This document shows, in pieces, positions 23,930 to 36,650 of a stretch of 64,000 nucleotides of DNA. The DNA is taken from positions 2,949,289-3,013,288 of the forward strand of contig BCHX01000003.1 of NCBI GenBank assembly GCA_001599755.1, in the 5' to 3' direction. Made by a program: the position numbers and the translations under genes. This DNA comes from Gliomastix tumulicola (lineage: Eukaryota; Ascomycota; Sordariomycetes; Hypocreales; Bionectriaceae). Position 1 is the stretch's first letter; the number at the start of each line of letters is the position of its first letter. Below the pieces are notes generated by a model. It did not search any database. It saw only the letters and a list, made by a program, of their open reading frames with translations, and had not been told where the DNA came from.

Positions 23930-26225
23930 ATGAACGGCCGCTCGTCCCGCGGTCTCTTCAAGAAGGGGGAATCCATCCTCCCCTTCTCCTCATCATACGA
24001 CAAGTCCTCGTTCCGGATACGCTCTTGTTTCTCACATGGCCTCTACCGCCGAGTCTTGATTTGGAGCATCGTGAGCCTGCTGCTCCTCACGGTCATCCTG
24101 TACAGCACGCACGATGTCAACGTGTACGATGCTGCGATTCAACGATGGGGAACGCACATGCATGATCCCTACCACGAGGCAGAGACGAAGCCCGAGGGTG
24201 GCGATGAGAACAGAATAGCTGAACAAGACCCCAATGAGGAGGCCAAGAAGCGATTTGAGGAGGATGTCAAGAAGATGCCGTGGTTGAGGTTTAAGCAGTA
24301 TGTCCCGCTTCATTCCTCTAACAGCCCCTATTCCCGCTCCATGCTAACTGGAAAACAGCCTCGACGGTTACTACTATGGCCTCAAGAGCCTTGTCTCCAA
24401 GGCCGACCACATTCCCGAGTATCCCAATAAGACGTTCGACGCGCCTCTCCCGCCCCCGTCTTTCAAGCAGGAGATTCGCAAGCCCAAGCCTTACCGTCCT
24501 TTCAACGCCTCGCCATTCAACACGTCCAGCCACGATGTGCGGACCTGCTACCTGGACGCTAACAACACCACCCCGACTCCTGATATCTACTACTATGAGG
24601 GTGTACCCCAGCATTACCCTGACCCTGCCATCGGATCATACGAGCTTTTTGGCCTGAGGGATGATATCTGCTTTGACCGTTTCGGACGTTATGGTCCCTA
24701 CGGTCTCGGCTACAGCAAGCGTGCTGGTGGCACTGGTGTCGGTCATTTCACTGAGAACTCAGGCAGCGAGGAAGTCTGGGCCACCACTGGCCAGATTGAC
24801 TATTCTGACATGGACTGGGCTGACGCTCAGGAGCGCTGCGTCGAGAACAACCAGCACCGCCTCCAGCAGGTCGACCCTGAGACCAACAAGCTGCAGACTG
24901 AGCCAGGCAAGAAGGGCCGAACTGCCATCATCATCCGCACGTACACTGGCTTCAAGTGGACTGAGCATGCTATTCTCAACTTCAGGGCCATGATTTCCGA
25001 GTTGTCTCTGAAGACGGGTGGCGAGTATCAGCTCCATTTCCTGCTCCATGTCCGCAACACGGATATTCCCATCTGGGCCGACGATGTCACGGTTCAGCGT
25101 CTTCTCGATGCGAACATGCCTCCTGAGTTCCACGGCCTGGTTACTCTCTGGAGCGAGCCCCAGATGAAGCTGTTCTACCCCGGAACCTTCGGCGAGACCT
25201 ATTCTGACCCCAGTGGTGCCGACATCCACGGTGTGTACCGAAGCGCCCACTTCCCTCTTCAGGTTTTCGCCATGCAGCATCCTGAGTACCAGCACTTCTG
25301 GAACTGGGAGATGGACATGCGATATGTTGGAAGCTACTACGAGTTCTTTGACCGCCTGTCACGATGGGCTGACAAGCAGCCTCGTCCCCTCGTTTGGGAG
25401 CGCAACGCCCGCTACTACGTCCCCTCGTACCACGGCTCTTGGGAGAACTTCACTCTCACCGTTCAACGCGAGACGATCAAGTCGCAAATTCCTACACCCT
25501 TTGGCCCTCTCAAGTTCCCAGGACGCAAGTCTCTTCGATTTGAGGCCAAGGGCGAGTCTGTCATGCCCGAGAGCTGTGACCCCGACAAGGACCGCGCTTT
25601 CTGCGGTGTGGGTGAGGAGGCTGATTTGATCACCCTGAACCCCATCTTCGACACAGATCAGTCTGGCTGGGTTTTCGGACTGGATGCCACTGGCTATGCC
25701 AAGGATGACCCCCCGCCTCGCCGCTCGGCCATTATCACCGCGTCTCGACTGAGCTACCGACTTCTCGCTGCCATGCACGAGGAGGTTTGGCGCCACCACC
25801 ACACCATGTTCTCGGAGATGTTCCCGCCCAGCGTTGCCTTCCACCATGGCTTCAAGGCCGTGTACGCGCCGCATCCCATGTTCATTGACAGAGCCTGGAA
25901 CCCTCTTGGCTCCACCATCGACGCTGCCTTCAACGGAGGTAAAGACCATACCTCTGGCGGCAAGGGAAGTCCATTCGACCTCGCGAACGAGCACAATCAT
26001 AAGGGGACGACGTGGTACTTCCACAGCGAGTTCGCAGGTCTTCTATGGCGCCGTTGGCTCGGCTACCCGCAGATGGATGGCCGAAGCCCTTACGGTGGCA
26101 AGCCCGGTGAGGGTACGGAACGGGGTGGCAAAGCCGAGGAGGAGGACGAGAACAGCAGCGGCCGCATGTGCCTCCGGCAGGTGCTACTACATCCCATCAA
26201 GTTCGAGCACCCCTCAGAGCGGTAA
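23930..26225 (+). CDS. DUF3405 family type II membrane protein
   Basis: Fungus-specific DUF3405 protein, predicted to be a Golgi or secretory-pathway type II membrane protein with a glycosyltransferase-like lumenal domain; the reaction is unknown. Two exons, 23930-24297 and 24359-26225, joined across a 61-nt intron (GTATGT..CTAAC..ACAG), give 744 residues. Residues about 42-59 (VLIWSIVSLLLLTVILYS) are one membrane anchor behind a basic cytosolic tail. The join restores MPWLRFKHLDGYYYGL, a typical family opening. Lumenal hallmarks include CFDRFGRYGPYG, GRTAIIIRTYTGFKWTEHAI, YQHFWNWEMDMRYVG and ERNARYYVPSYHG. Several N-glycosylation sequons (NKT, NTT, NFT) are present. Codon use is strongly biased, suggesting good expression. 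Confidence 0.88.
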
Positions 26226-28149
26226 CGAGCCCTCGGAGAACTAGCGTGCAACACGTTGGGACGGACGATTTCATTTTATTGCAAACGCGCCATACGACTC
26301 GCCGCAGCGGTTATCATACTGATTTCCAGAGCTTCCCGCTCTTTCTCTTCGATCTTTCGCTCACTATCCCATTCCCACTACGGGCCCCTATTTCTTATTA
26401 TTACTTGCCCTTACTTCGACTATTAGAAAGATAGACTGTCGGCGGCGGTGGTTGATGTGTGACGGTTCAAAGGGGAGCATTGGGCTTCCCACATGACTTG
26501 GGAGTCATGATGATGGAGCATTTGTGTTCTTGTGTCATTGGAACATGCGCAGGATCTTGGCGTTATTCTTTGTTTCTCTGTTCTTTTTTCTTACTGTGGC
26601 TATCTGTTCCCCCTTCATATCAACGTCCTGGTACGGCGCAAGGGCATATGCTGATCGGCTTGCATTTACAAAGCCCATGTTCTCTGTTCTCTGGTTTCTT
26701 CCTTTCCACCTACCCAGTATATATACAAACTTTACATTAGAACACCCCCTTCTTCCTTCTTCTTTTATTCTTGACGTTTTTTTTCCCGGGATCGGCGGGG
26801 GGAATGCAAATGAGGCTTGTGGATGGAGATGACATAGTAATCAGTATACAGACAACGGGCGGCTCGTGACGAGAACCTGTGAAAAATATATGAATTGTAA
26901 CAACTGCCGTGCGCTTGAGTGGATTCTGATGTGAAGTTTTTGATGCGAACTACGAGATAGAGCAGTGGAGAGATATCTGATCTCAATGCTGCATTTGTGA
27001 CATATTTCTACTCGTCGCTCAGCTCTGTAACCTATCTTACTTACCTGGACTTTTACGCAGTCCGCTCACGTACATACCTCGAAATAGTCCTGTTTTAACT
27101 CGTTGTGAAACTTGCAATAATCTACCTCCTATCACTACTAGTAGTGTGATATGGAAATCACTATGTTGCACTTCGAAGATCTTGGTCGACACATAATCGT
27201 TTTAGGCCCAGAATATAAGACACGCCCTGGTGAAGCCATCACAACTCAATATGAACGTCATTCAACGACAAATTCGAGAGAAACATCGAGTTTTGCAGAA
27301 CAAGAAAAGCAAGGGTTATATTTCCCATTCCATCATCACTCATATAGGCAGACCATACCCGCCCATCCCTTCCCATCCCTACCGACTGTCTGCCTCCCGT
27401 GACCCGTCAGTCATCAACCACACCGTGAGCCCCGTCGTATGATCCAGTTCCCAAGAAGACTTCCCGGGAGTGTCTCATGAGCAGACCTTTTCCCACCCAG
27501 AATACCTAGACCAAAAACCGGCACTGAGGCCTTGCCAAACCGCTTCATATGCTAATCCTCTGCGCACGCGCAGGTTGAAAAGCACCGCCAGACCACCACT
27601 CATAACCAGATTAGAACCTGCGAAAAGCAAAAACAGAAAAGCACTGTAAATAAGAGCAAGTCCCCCTTCTGATCTGTGAGGCGCCCCCGAAGCCAAAACG
27701 CGGATCATTTGCTAATGATCAAGACCGAGCCGCAAGGAAGCAACAGACCCAACCCCGCCGAAGTATCTTGCGGCGTCCTAATCCAAGGGCTGAGAACCAA
27801 GAATGGACGCGGGTCGTGGGTAGAAGAAGGTGTTGTTCAAAATAAGATTGGTATCGAAGCTCACGCACGACGCCTTCAACGCCCTGAACGCCACTTCGAG
27901 AGACCGAGGTCCCTTTATAGAAGAGAAATGCGACAAAAGGCAAAGCAGATTCCGATGGCACAGTCGAATGCAAACGCAGTGCTTGACCGAGCCATCGCTG
28001 CCAGACTGAAAAAAAATCAGAGCTGAAACCCTGACTATTTCAGGTCATGACAATGATGCTAAGCAAAGTGAGGGTCACTTATCGCCCAGATCGACTGAGC
28101 CGCGCACCTCACTTTGATTCTTAGCACCCGAGGGCCATGGCTGTTGCCA
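26226..28149. other. Intergenic region, convergent 3' ends
   Basis: Lies between the DUF3405 stop and the stop of the minus-strand membrane-protein gene. Holds 3' UTRs, AT-rich DNA and a perfect 14-bp palindrome at 27133-27146. The open frame 27676-28026 has no protein-like pattern. No gene supported. Confidence 0.5.
27133..27146. repeat. Perfect 14-bp palindrome CACTACTAGTAGTG
   Basis: A self-complementary 14-mer. Its 12-base core ACTACTAGTAGT also occurs at 49727-49738 in another palindrome upstream of RSP5. Confidence 0.95.
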
Positions 28150-29607
28150 TTACTTCCTCAGGATGGCATCATAGATGCTCGAGAGACCGACAATAGCGGC
28201 ACCAGTCAAAATGCCCTGGTAGCCCCCATACACAGAGTTGGCAAGACGCTCAATGGAGACATCAGAGAGCAGGCCGCCGAAGGTGACACCCTGGGCGTAA
28301 ACAACGTAGGACACAACGGCCTTGACGATGCTAAAGGTCAAGGGGTCCACGGCATATTCAGGTGTTGCGGAGCGAGAGCGAGTACGAGGACCAGCAGGAC
28401 CTGAGTGAGCGCTCAGGTTGAAGAAGTAGCCAAGGGTAGTGGGAAGAACAAAGCCAGTGAGGGCCCAGGTGAGAGCTGGCGACCAGAAGCTCGACGTCAG
28501 GATGAGGAAGATGTCGGGGAGATACACAGGATAGTCGGGCGTCCCCAAGAAGCTGATGGCCGGAATTGTGAAGGCATATTTGTCGCCTAGGATCTCCGAG
28601 CGAATAAACCAGAGCTCAAAGACGCTAATGAGGATGACAATAGCGTGGATGGTGCTCAGCGACTCGCGAGTGGCCTGGGTAGCCTCGCTAATGCGGCTCT
28701 CGGTGTAGAGGGTGGAAACTCGCTGGCGCACGGCGAGCGTGGAACGATCCACGGCGAGAGCGACGTCAGCGGGGGTCGCGGGCAGCGGAATGCGCGAGGC
28801 GACTTGCGAAAAGCTTCGGCCGGGGGTCTGAACCAGGGCAGTCGAGGTTTCGCGTGCGCTTTCGGCTCTGTGGCGTGTGTTAGTCAAACGCGCGCCCAAG
28901 ACGAGTGGCGTCCAGCTCTTTCGCATGGGTAAACGCGTCGCATCGCGTCGCGGAACATGGCGAGAAGAGGCGTTGGCTGACGCTGGAGCTTAAGAGATTG
29001 TACGTACTCGGCGGACACTTCTTCGGCGACCTTGCTGGCCCTCTTCTTGGCGACCTTGACGGCCTTCTCGGCCTCGTCCTTGACGGTCTCCCTCTTGACA
29101 GGGGAGCCAAGCGCCTTCGACCGAGAGTTGTAGTAGCCCTGCAGGTCTGAGCGGCCAGAGAGTCGGTCGGTATGCTCGGCGAGGTAGTCATCGAGGGCAG
29201 CCTCGAGCTCAACCTTCTTCAGACCCTCGTAGCTGTTGGGCGCGCGAGCGCATACGCGTTAGCTTCAATTGCGGACGACAAAGGGGAGCCACGATCAAGC
29301 CTCTACGCGCCGTGCATGGGATGCGCAGACGGAAATGTCGTGGGGGAGACTGGAAACTGTTGCTATGGCTTGCTGAGCTGACGATGTCGCGAGTCATCGT
29401 CGCGCCTCGAGTTGGGCGCGCGCGCACCCCAAGCGCGATGAGGAGCTACCCCACGACAGTGCATCAAGCTCATAGCTACGAAGGAGCTCCGGAGCAGACC
29501 ATGGTGGTGGAAGCGACTTACTTTTGCAGACCGACATTCTCGGCGACTTCAACGAGGTCGGTCTTGCGCTGAGCGCGTAGCCAGCTGTTGGTAGACGAGG
29601 TAGACAT
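28150..29607 (-). CDS. Membrane protein with N-terminal SAP/HeH-like motif
   Basis: I do not recognise a characterised family. Three minus-strand exons, 29607-29522, 29232-29008 and 28867-28150, give 342 residues; introns are 289 and 140 nt. Residues about 8-48 (SWLRAQRKTDLVEVAENVGL then NYEGLKKVELEAALDDYL) fit a SAP or helix-extension-helix motif, known from DNA-binding and inner-nuclear-membrane proteins. A Lys/Glu-rich linker (about 70-103) follows. The C-terminal part has about four hydrophobic segments near residues 176-192, 222-252 (possibly two), 279-297 and 320-336, with an Arg/Ser-rich loop near 260-275. The combination suggests, by inference only, a nuclear-envelope or ER membrane protein that touches chromatin. 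Confidence 0.75.
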
Positions 29608-30738
29608 GGCGGTGGTGGGATGAGGTAGTGGTGGTGGTGTCGTACGGGATCGGGCACAGCCAGGTACGAGATAACAAATTGGATAAGTATCCTGAGGGGG
29701 AAAAGCTGAATGGACGAGGTGCGATGATCCAAAACAATGGAGGGGAATATACGGAGTAAAATGGATTGATCCTGGCGATGCCTGCGGGCGAGGTTGGCGG
29801 GCGGCAGGGACAATAACAAACAAGACAAGCAAGACACGATGGGAGCGTGGGCGTGTGCTGCTAGCGGCGGAAGGGTATTATGATGGATAAAGGTGGCAGG
29901 TAAGTGGTAAGGTAGTTACAGGCAAAGAGCTCGGGTTTGCTTGTGGTGTGGGCGCGGCGTTGAGGATCAGTGGACTCGAGGAACCTGAAAGGGTGGGCTG
30001 TGGTGCCTTTATTGTTATTGTGCCCGTGCTTTGCTGGGCGGTGACGCTCTAGTACCGTTTCGGGGGTGGGAGAACTGCTGGAGATGGGCGAAAAGTGGGT
30101 CTAGCGATTGGCGATGATGAAGGATGGATGACGATTGGCCGAGGAGAATTTATTGGAGAGAGGTCGCGCCTGCCGTTAGTGTCGACAGCCCATAACCCAC
30201 TGTCCACCCACTGTCCACTCCCTGCCCCCTCCCTGTCCATACGGAGTATCCAGGTCAACTAATGTCCACTCCGCGCCAGCTGGCGTGGGGCAGCCACCAC
30301 GCCCGCCCGTGCCTTCCTCGCCCGGGTGAGGTGACTGACAGTGGGTGGGTGGTTCGCATGGCAGGAGCAGAGGGCTGCGCTTTCCTCATGTTCTGACGAG
30401 CAGACATGGACTGAGGTTGTAATTATTATCCTGTAATTCTGGCCTGTCTATGGTATCCTTTCTATCATCAGCTCATCCAGGAGCAAGCTTCTCACCCACC
30501 CAGCCCTCGCCAGCGTGGACCTCGAGCCCATCAAGCTGCATCCGGACAATCTGGGCGAGCTCTCCAGCTAGCGTTCCCCAAAATTCGGGAGGCTGGGAAT
30601 GTCGACACCACATGCAACCCACAGGCGACTGCCTGCCTTCAAGGCGCTCTCTACGGAAGATTGCGGCATGTCATCACCGATCGACATGTAAGTAAGTTAT
30701 CTGTTAGCCTGGCCTTGCTGGCATGCCTGAAAATCCCG
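29608..30738. other. Intergenic region with two TACGGAGTA copies
   Basis: Promoter and leader of the SAP-motif membrane-protein gene plus the 3' flank of the P450 gene. The 9-mer TACGGAGTA occurs at 29750-29758 and 30240-30248. I see no gene. Confidence 0.55.
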
Positions 30739-32816
30739 TCATTGAGGCCTCTGAGCCTCGTCTATCCAGCTCACGAACCTCTCCTGGCCTCTGTCTACCA
30801 CTCGCACTGGCACATGCTTGCCATGCAGCTTGAGTGTCAGAAGTGACGTTGCTTGCGCCAGAGTTGCCCTGCTCTTGTCGGCAGCCTTGCGGTACACGTC
30901 CCACTGCTCTCCGCGGCTCATCTTGTCGAGACTCTCGTCCTTGACTTCGTCGTCAACCGCCAGCTCGATGCTGTATCGCTGGAAGAACACGGCCAACGCT
31001 GCCAGCAGCTCGACTTGTGCGATCCGGCGCCCTAGACAGGCTCGTGGCCCGTCGCTGAAGGGAATGTACGCCCCGCGCTCTGGACGGAAGAGGTGTTCGC
31101 TCGTGTCGCGCCCACGAAAGCCACCAAAGTCTTCCTTGTCTCCCTCATCCTCCTCCTTCAATGTGCTATCCTCGGCCTTGCGGAACCAGCGCTCAGGCAC
31201 AAAGTCTGGCACATCGTCTCGCCCCGGCTCGACCTTACTCGGCTTCGCTGGCCAGTGTCGTGGGTTCAGGTGTACTGATGCCGCACTGATGGCAATTTGG
31301 GTGTTGCCTGGGATGACGTGGTTCTCACCATCCAGAGTGATTGTCTGATCTTGCCCAGGCGTTGCCACTTTTGGCACCTCTGTCACCGAGGGAATCACCC
31401 GCATCGTTTCATTCATGCACGCCCCGAGCATGCTCGCCATCATGGGATTGACCAAGCTCTCGTACTCCCATGTTTGAGGATCTGTCTTCCCTACCAGCCT
31501 GTCCACGTCCTCTTGCAAACGGCGCTGGGATGACGGGTTGGAAGCCAGGTGGACAAGACAAAAATGCAGAGCATTTGCTGTCGTCTCGTGGCCGGCCACG
31601 AGCATGACAAAGGCATTTCCCGTGATCTCCTCCCGCGTCAGTGTGATGGCTCTGTCGCTCGCTTCCCCGTTTGCTCGGCCCGCATTCTTGCTGGCCTTCT
31701 CTTCGTCTAATTCGTAGCTCGATCGCACCAGCTGACCAATTAGGTCCATTCCCTCCTGAGGAGATTCCCCCCTTCTTGCCTCCCCAATCTTCTCCTCCAG
31801 CAACTGCTCCATGTACTTTTCATAGTCGACGCGTGAGTCCGCCGCCACCTTAGCGCTGGCGAAAGGGAGCAGCCTCAGGATCCAACCTGGGACCAAGAGC
31901 AGCATTAGGACATTGTCGAGCAGCTGCGCCATGGTGTCGACGAAGCTGTAATGGTATCCCGGCGGTGGCTTGATGGAGCCATATATGGGATGGAAGCCAC
32001 CATCCATCTCCTCTTGCGGCCACGGTAGTTTGAGCCCGAAGCCGACATAGCCAATGATGTTCAGCGCGAACCGCATTGTGTCGTGCTCAAGAGTAAGGAG
32101 GGTCTTGCCCTTGACCCAGTGGTCCAGCATGCCCTGGGCCTGGGCGATGGACTGCCGGAAGACGAGGGCCGAGTTCTTCTCGTTGAACGAGGCCGCCGTG
32201 GCCTTGCGGTGCATGCGCCACTCGGCGCCCTCGGTCGAGATGACGTTGCGGCCGAACTGGTTGAGGATCTCGTACGTGGCCGTGACCTTGGGAAAGTGCT
32301 CCCGACGCGAGGTGATCTGCCGGATGGACTCGGCGTTGGCCGTGTAGACCAGCGTACCGGCTGGGAAGGCCATGACGAAGATGTCGCCGTACTTGGCGAA
32401 GTGCTTCATTCCTACATGGTAGGAGAAGTCAGGCAGGAGAGGGCTGCCGTCGTCATCATTATCAAGTGGTCAGCTTCTGCTCTCACTGAGAGTCTCACGA
32501 CTCATATGCTGGCGAGGTAGGGGGGGGCACTCACTCAAGCCACGGGTCCCACCACGCCTGGGGGAATAACTTGATGATGGGAATCCATAACTTGTGTGTC
32601 AACTGCCACGGTATCGACCACGGCGAGCAGGCTACAAGAGAACACAGTCAGCTTCAATATAGACTGCAATAAAAACCCGGGATTCCACTCACGAGAAACA
32701 ATACAAGGCAGACCAGTCTGCTTGGCCCGGGCAATATTGCGCCTCAGACCAGTGATCTGCCTGTAGACAAAGAAGACGATCAACCCCGCCAGCCCAAGCA
32801 ACAGCGTCCTCTTCAT
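30739..32816 (-). CDS. Cytochrome P450 monooxygenase
   Basis: ER-anchored heme-thiolate monooxygenase; its substrate cannot be inferred. Three minus-strand exons, 32816-32693, 32631-32535 and 32443-30739, give 641 residues; introns are 61 and 91 nt. The N-terminal anchor is LLLGLAGLIVFFVYRQITGL (about residues 4-23). The joins restore CSPWSIPWQLTHKLW and DPWLDPLLPDFSYHVG. Key motifs: I-helix AGHETT at 357-362, the K-helix E419 and R422 in NETMR, PERW at 490-493 and the heme loop FSDGPRACLG at 536-545 with ligand Cys543. It is longer than most P450s (about 500-550), partly because about 35 acidic, charged residues lie between PERW and the heme loop and partly from an extended C terminus. No biosynthetic neighbours are present. 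Confidence 0.92.
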
Positions 32817-33541
32817 CTTGGCTGTGAATGGGAAGTTGAGGAGAAAAAATATGGGATGAGAACCGACCCGGCAGTTTTAAATCCATCCTATGTACGGAGT
32901 AGGTATACTACTTATTAAATGAATCAATTAGTTAATCACGGGACGGGATGGACGTCCAACTCTCTAACGTTCAATCGACTGTTTCTGGTGGCGGGACTAA
33001 AACAACTGGGGACGCAGGAGTGACGCCCCTTGCAAAGCCAAAACAAAGATGAGGCAAAGGGGCTGCAGTCCCAAGGAACCCCAAATGTGTTACACGTGTA
33101 ATACCTTTTATTATTATTATTATTATAAGCAGTATCCTTCGCCGCCTTGATTCCTGGCGCTTGGTGAGGCGGCCGCGGGTACAAGACCTTGGATTTCTTT
33201 TGAAGGGGGGGGGGGGGNGACCACTAGAGCGAAGTAGATGACTCCTTGATTTTCTATAGTTCTGTAAATAGTCCAGGTACCAGTGGCCTCTAATTTCCCA
33301 CCAATGCTGTTATGTGTTGAATGATGTCGCTTGAATGCTGCCCAAACCATGCCCCGTTCTCTTTCCTGTTTCTCCATTGCCCGAAGCGTTTGTTTAAAAA
33401 TTTCTACCTTCCACGTTGAAGTTGGGAGAAGTTTGGTGAATAAAGTAGGGTGTGTGTGATGCGATGTGTGTTGTACTACATGTACTGCAGCGGTATCATG
33501 CTGCAGTGGTCGGACTCGCACAGAGGAATAGTACTAGTACA
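32817..33541. other. Intergenic region P450 / C1-THF synthase
   Basis: Holds the P450 promoter, with TACGGAGTA at 32893-32901 (77 bases upstream of its ATG), a TTA repeat, and a G-run of 13 interrupted by one unresolved base (N at 33218). No gene is supported; an open frame across the N is not protein-like. Confidence 0.55.
33108..33125 (+). repeat. (TTA)6 microsatellite
   Basis: Six tandem TTA units in the P450 upstream region. Confidence 0.95.
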
Positions 33542-36500
33542 TTAGAATAGACCGTCGATCTCGCCCGTCTCGGGGTCGACGTCGACGTTGAGATAGCCGG
33601 GCGCCGTAGGCAGACCCGGGATCGTCTGGATATCAGCCGCAAGAGCGTACCTATGTCCATGTTAGTCGCCATCACAATCTGTTATGCCAGAGGCACCTAC
33701 AGATAACCAGCACCGGCAGCCATCCTGACGTCACGGATAGGAATCGTGAAGCCAGTAGGGGCGCCCTTGAGATCCGGGTCGTGGGAGAGAGAGTACTGCG
33801 TTTTGGCAACGCAGATGGGGAGGTTGCCGAAGCCTTGCCGGGTGTACGTGTCGACCTTCTCCTGCGCGAGCTCGCTGAACTCGACCTTCTCAGCGCCGTA
33901 CATCTTGCGGCCGATGGCTCCGATGCGCTCCTCGATGGTGCCCTCGAGGCTATACGTGAGCTCTAGGTTCTTGGGCTTCTCGCTCGCGGCGATGACGCCC
34001 TTGGCCAGCTCGACGGCGCCCTCGCCGCCCTTGGCCCAGTGGTTAGAGAGGATGGCATCCTGGGCGCCTGCGGCGATGGCCTCCTCTCGGATGACGGCAA
34101 TCTCAGCGTCCGTGTCGGTGGCGAACTGGTTGATGGCGACGACGACGGGGATACCAAATGACTTGGCGTTCTCAATGTGCTTCTTGAGGTTGACGCAGCC
34201 GGCACGGAGAATATCCACGTTCTCGGTCTTGTAGACCTCGCTGAGGGCGGCACCGGGAGCAATGGGAGGGCCGCCGCCGTGGACCTTCAGAGCGCGAACC
34301 GTCGCGACGACGACAACAACGTCAGGCACTAGCCCTGAGGTCCGGCACTTGATGTTGAAGAAACGCTCGCCACCCATGGTAAAGTCAAAGCCCGCCTCGG
34401 TGACGACGAAGCCTGCCTTCTCGGAGTGGTCCTCATCAGGTTCCGTTCCGGCGAGCTTGAGCGCCAGCTTATCAGCCAGGATAGAGCTCTGTCCGATACT
34501 GATGTTGGCGAAGGGGCCAGCATGCACGAAGACGGGTGTGCCCTCGAGCGTCTGCATGAGGTTGGGCTTGATAGCATCCTTCATCAGTGCCGTGAGCGCG
34601 CCACCAGCACCAATATCATCAGCAGTCACTGGGTCGCCACTTCGGGAGGATCCGATGACCATACGGCCCAGCCTCTCGCGCATATCTGCCAGGCTGGTGC
34701 TGAGAGCGAGGATAGCCATGCACTCACTGGCGACGGAGATGTCGAACCCAGTCTCGCGAGTCTGTCCCCTCTCCGTAGGGGCAACACCAACGGTGACGCC
34801 TCGGAGATGACGGTCGTTGACGTCCAGCACGCGCCTCCACGTGATGGTGGCGGGATCGATATCAAGACGGGCGAAGCGGCGAATCTCGTCCTCAGTAAGA
34901 TCATCCGGGTCGGTCTTGTCAATGCCCAGCTTCTTCAGGCGCCGGAACATGACGGGGGCGAACTTTCGCACACCATTCTTTCCGGGGACCAGACGGCGGT
35001 AGAGAGGGCCATCCTTCTGTGTGTTCTCGTGGAAGATGCGCGTCTCAATGGCGGCAGCCAGGAGATTGTTCGCAGCAGTGATGGCGTGAATATCGCCTGT
35101 CAGGTGCAGGTTGAACTCGTCCATGGGGATGACTTGACTGTAACCGCCACCAGCGGCACCTCCCTTGATGCCGAACGTCGGGCCTTGACTGGGCTGACGA
35201 ACGTTGGCAAAGGTCAGACGCCCGACATGGGCGCCGAGGGCCTGAGCCAGACCCATGGTAGTGGTAGACTTGCCCTCTCCAAGAGGAGTAGGGGTGATGC
35301 CGGTAACGACAACATAGCGGCCGTTGCGGCGATGCTCAAGGCGCTCGAGCAGGCCGAGGTCAACCTTGGCCTTGTACGCACCGTAGGGCTCAAGTTCATG
35401 GGGTGCAATGCCAACTTCGGCTGCGACACGAGTGATCTGCTTAGGTGTCTGCTGCCTTGAGATGGCAATATCCGAGGGAACGTTCTCCTCGAGCTTGAGT
35501 GGCAGGGGAATAGTTCTCCGCAGCTTCTGGGACTCAAAGTAGACAGTGGTGGCATCGACCACATTCTGCATGAGCATCGCCACGGTCATGGGGCCAACGC
35601 CGCCGGGGACGGGCGTAATGGCAGAGGCAACCTCGGCGGCAGAAGCATAGTCGACATCGCCGACGAGGCGGAAACCAGACTTCTTGGTATCGTCGGGGAT
35701 GAAGTTGGTTCCCACGTCGATGACCACGGCGCCAGGCTTGATCCAGTCTCCCTGGACGAACAGGGGCTTGCCAATGGCGGCAACGAGAACATCCGCCGTC
35801 TTGACGATGGCGGGGAGGTTATTGGTCTTGGAGTGGCAGACTGTCACGGTTGCGTTGGCGTTCTTCAGCAGGTAGCTCACGGGGCTCCCGACAATATCGC
35901 TCCGCCCCAAGACAACAGCTGTCTTTCCGGATAGATCGACGCCGGCTTCCTGCAGCAGGTGCATGACACCCTTGGGCGTGCAGGGGACGAAGAGAGGGTT
36001 GCCGCCCTTCTTTGCCAGCTCGCCAATGTTCCTGGTACCGAAGCCGTCCACATCCTTCTCGTCGGCCACGGCAGAGGTGATGTTATACTCTGAGATGTTA
36101 GACGGAAGAGGCAGCTGGACCAAGATGCCGTGAACAGCAGGGTTGTTGTTCAGCTGGCGGATCTGATCGAGCAGCTCGGGCTCTGAGATGGACTCAGGGA
36201 GGTGGATCAGTTCACAGTCAATGGCGGCCTACAGAGGTCAGTGAAAGATCTGAGTAAAAGTTATCGAGTGAGGCATACCTCAGCAGCAGCCTTGAGCTTC
36301 ATGCGAACATATGTGGCTGTTGGGGCGCCAGTTAGTGGACGGTCTTTTCTCGGGATTTCACAAGTGAGGATATCGTGACCCCTTCCTTATCGCGGCAACA
36401 ACTCAAGGCGGGGGCGGGGCAGATACTCACTGGAATCAGAGCGGTCTCCCACTGCAAGAAAAGCACCGCAAGTCAGCATATGAGTCTTTAACTGCTATTA

Positions 36501-36650
36501 TGTAGCATCGCCAGAGTGAGACGTACCTTGAATAATCTTCAGAGTGGGCTTGAAGCGCGGGTTGAGCTTCTGCTTCTCGGCAATGTCCTGTCCCAGCTTC
36601 TCGCGGATGCCCTTGGCGATGGCCGTGCCATCCAGCTTCGCGGCGACCAT
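33542..36650 (-). CDS. ADE3: C1-tetrahydrofolate synthase (trifunctional)
   Basis: Carries methylene-THF dehydrogenase, methenyl-THF cyclohydrolase and formyl-THF synthetase activities, feeding one-carbon units to purine and thymidylate synthesis. Five minus-strand exons, 36650-36527, 36451-36431, 36316-36279, 36228-33701 and 33650-33542, give 939 residues from MVAAKLDGTAIAKGIRE. Exon 2 is only 21 nt and encodes VGDRSDS. Residues Tyr51 and Lys55 (TYVRMK) are the expected catalytic pair, and PVPGGVGPMT at 267-276 closes the dehydrogenase/cyclohydrolase domain. The synthetase domain has its nucleotide loop TPLGEGKST at 375-383. The last exon restores the C terminus LPTAPGYLNVDVDPETGEIDGLF. The frame is open for 187 codons upstream of the ATG and resembles a mitochondrial presequence near the join. 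One gene may therefore serve both the cytosol (as yeast Ade3) and mitochondria (as Mis1); this is inference. Confidence 0.93.

Noticed and set aside
34426..35460. 344-codon open frame opposite the C1-THF synthase
   Set aside because: Antisense shadow of a GC-biased coding exon; the translation has no independent features.
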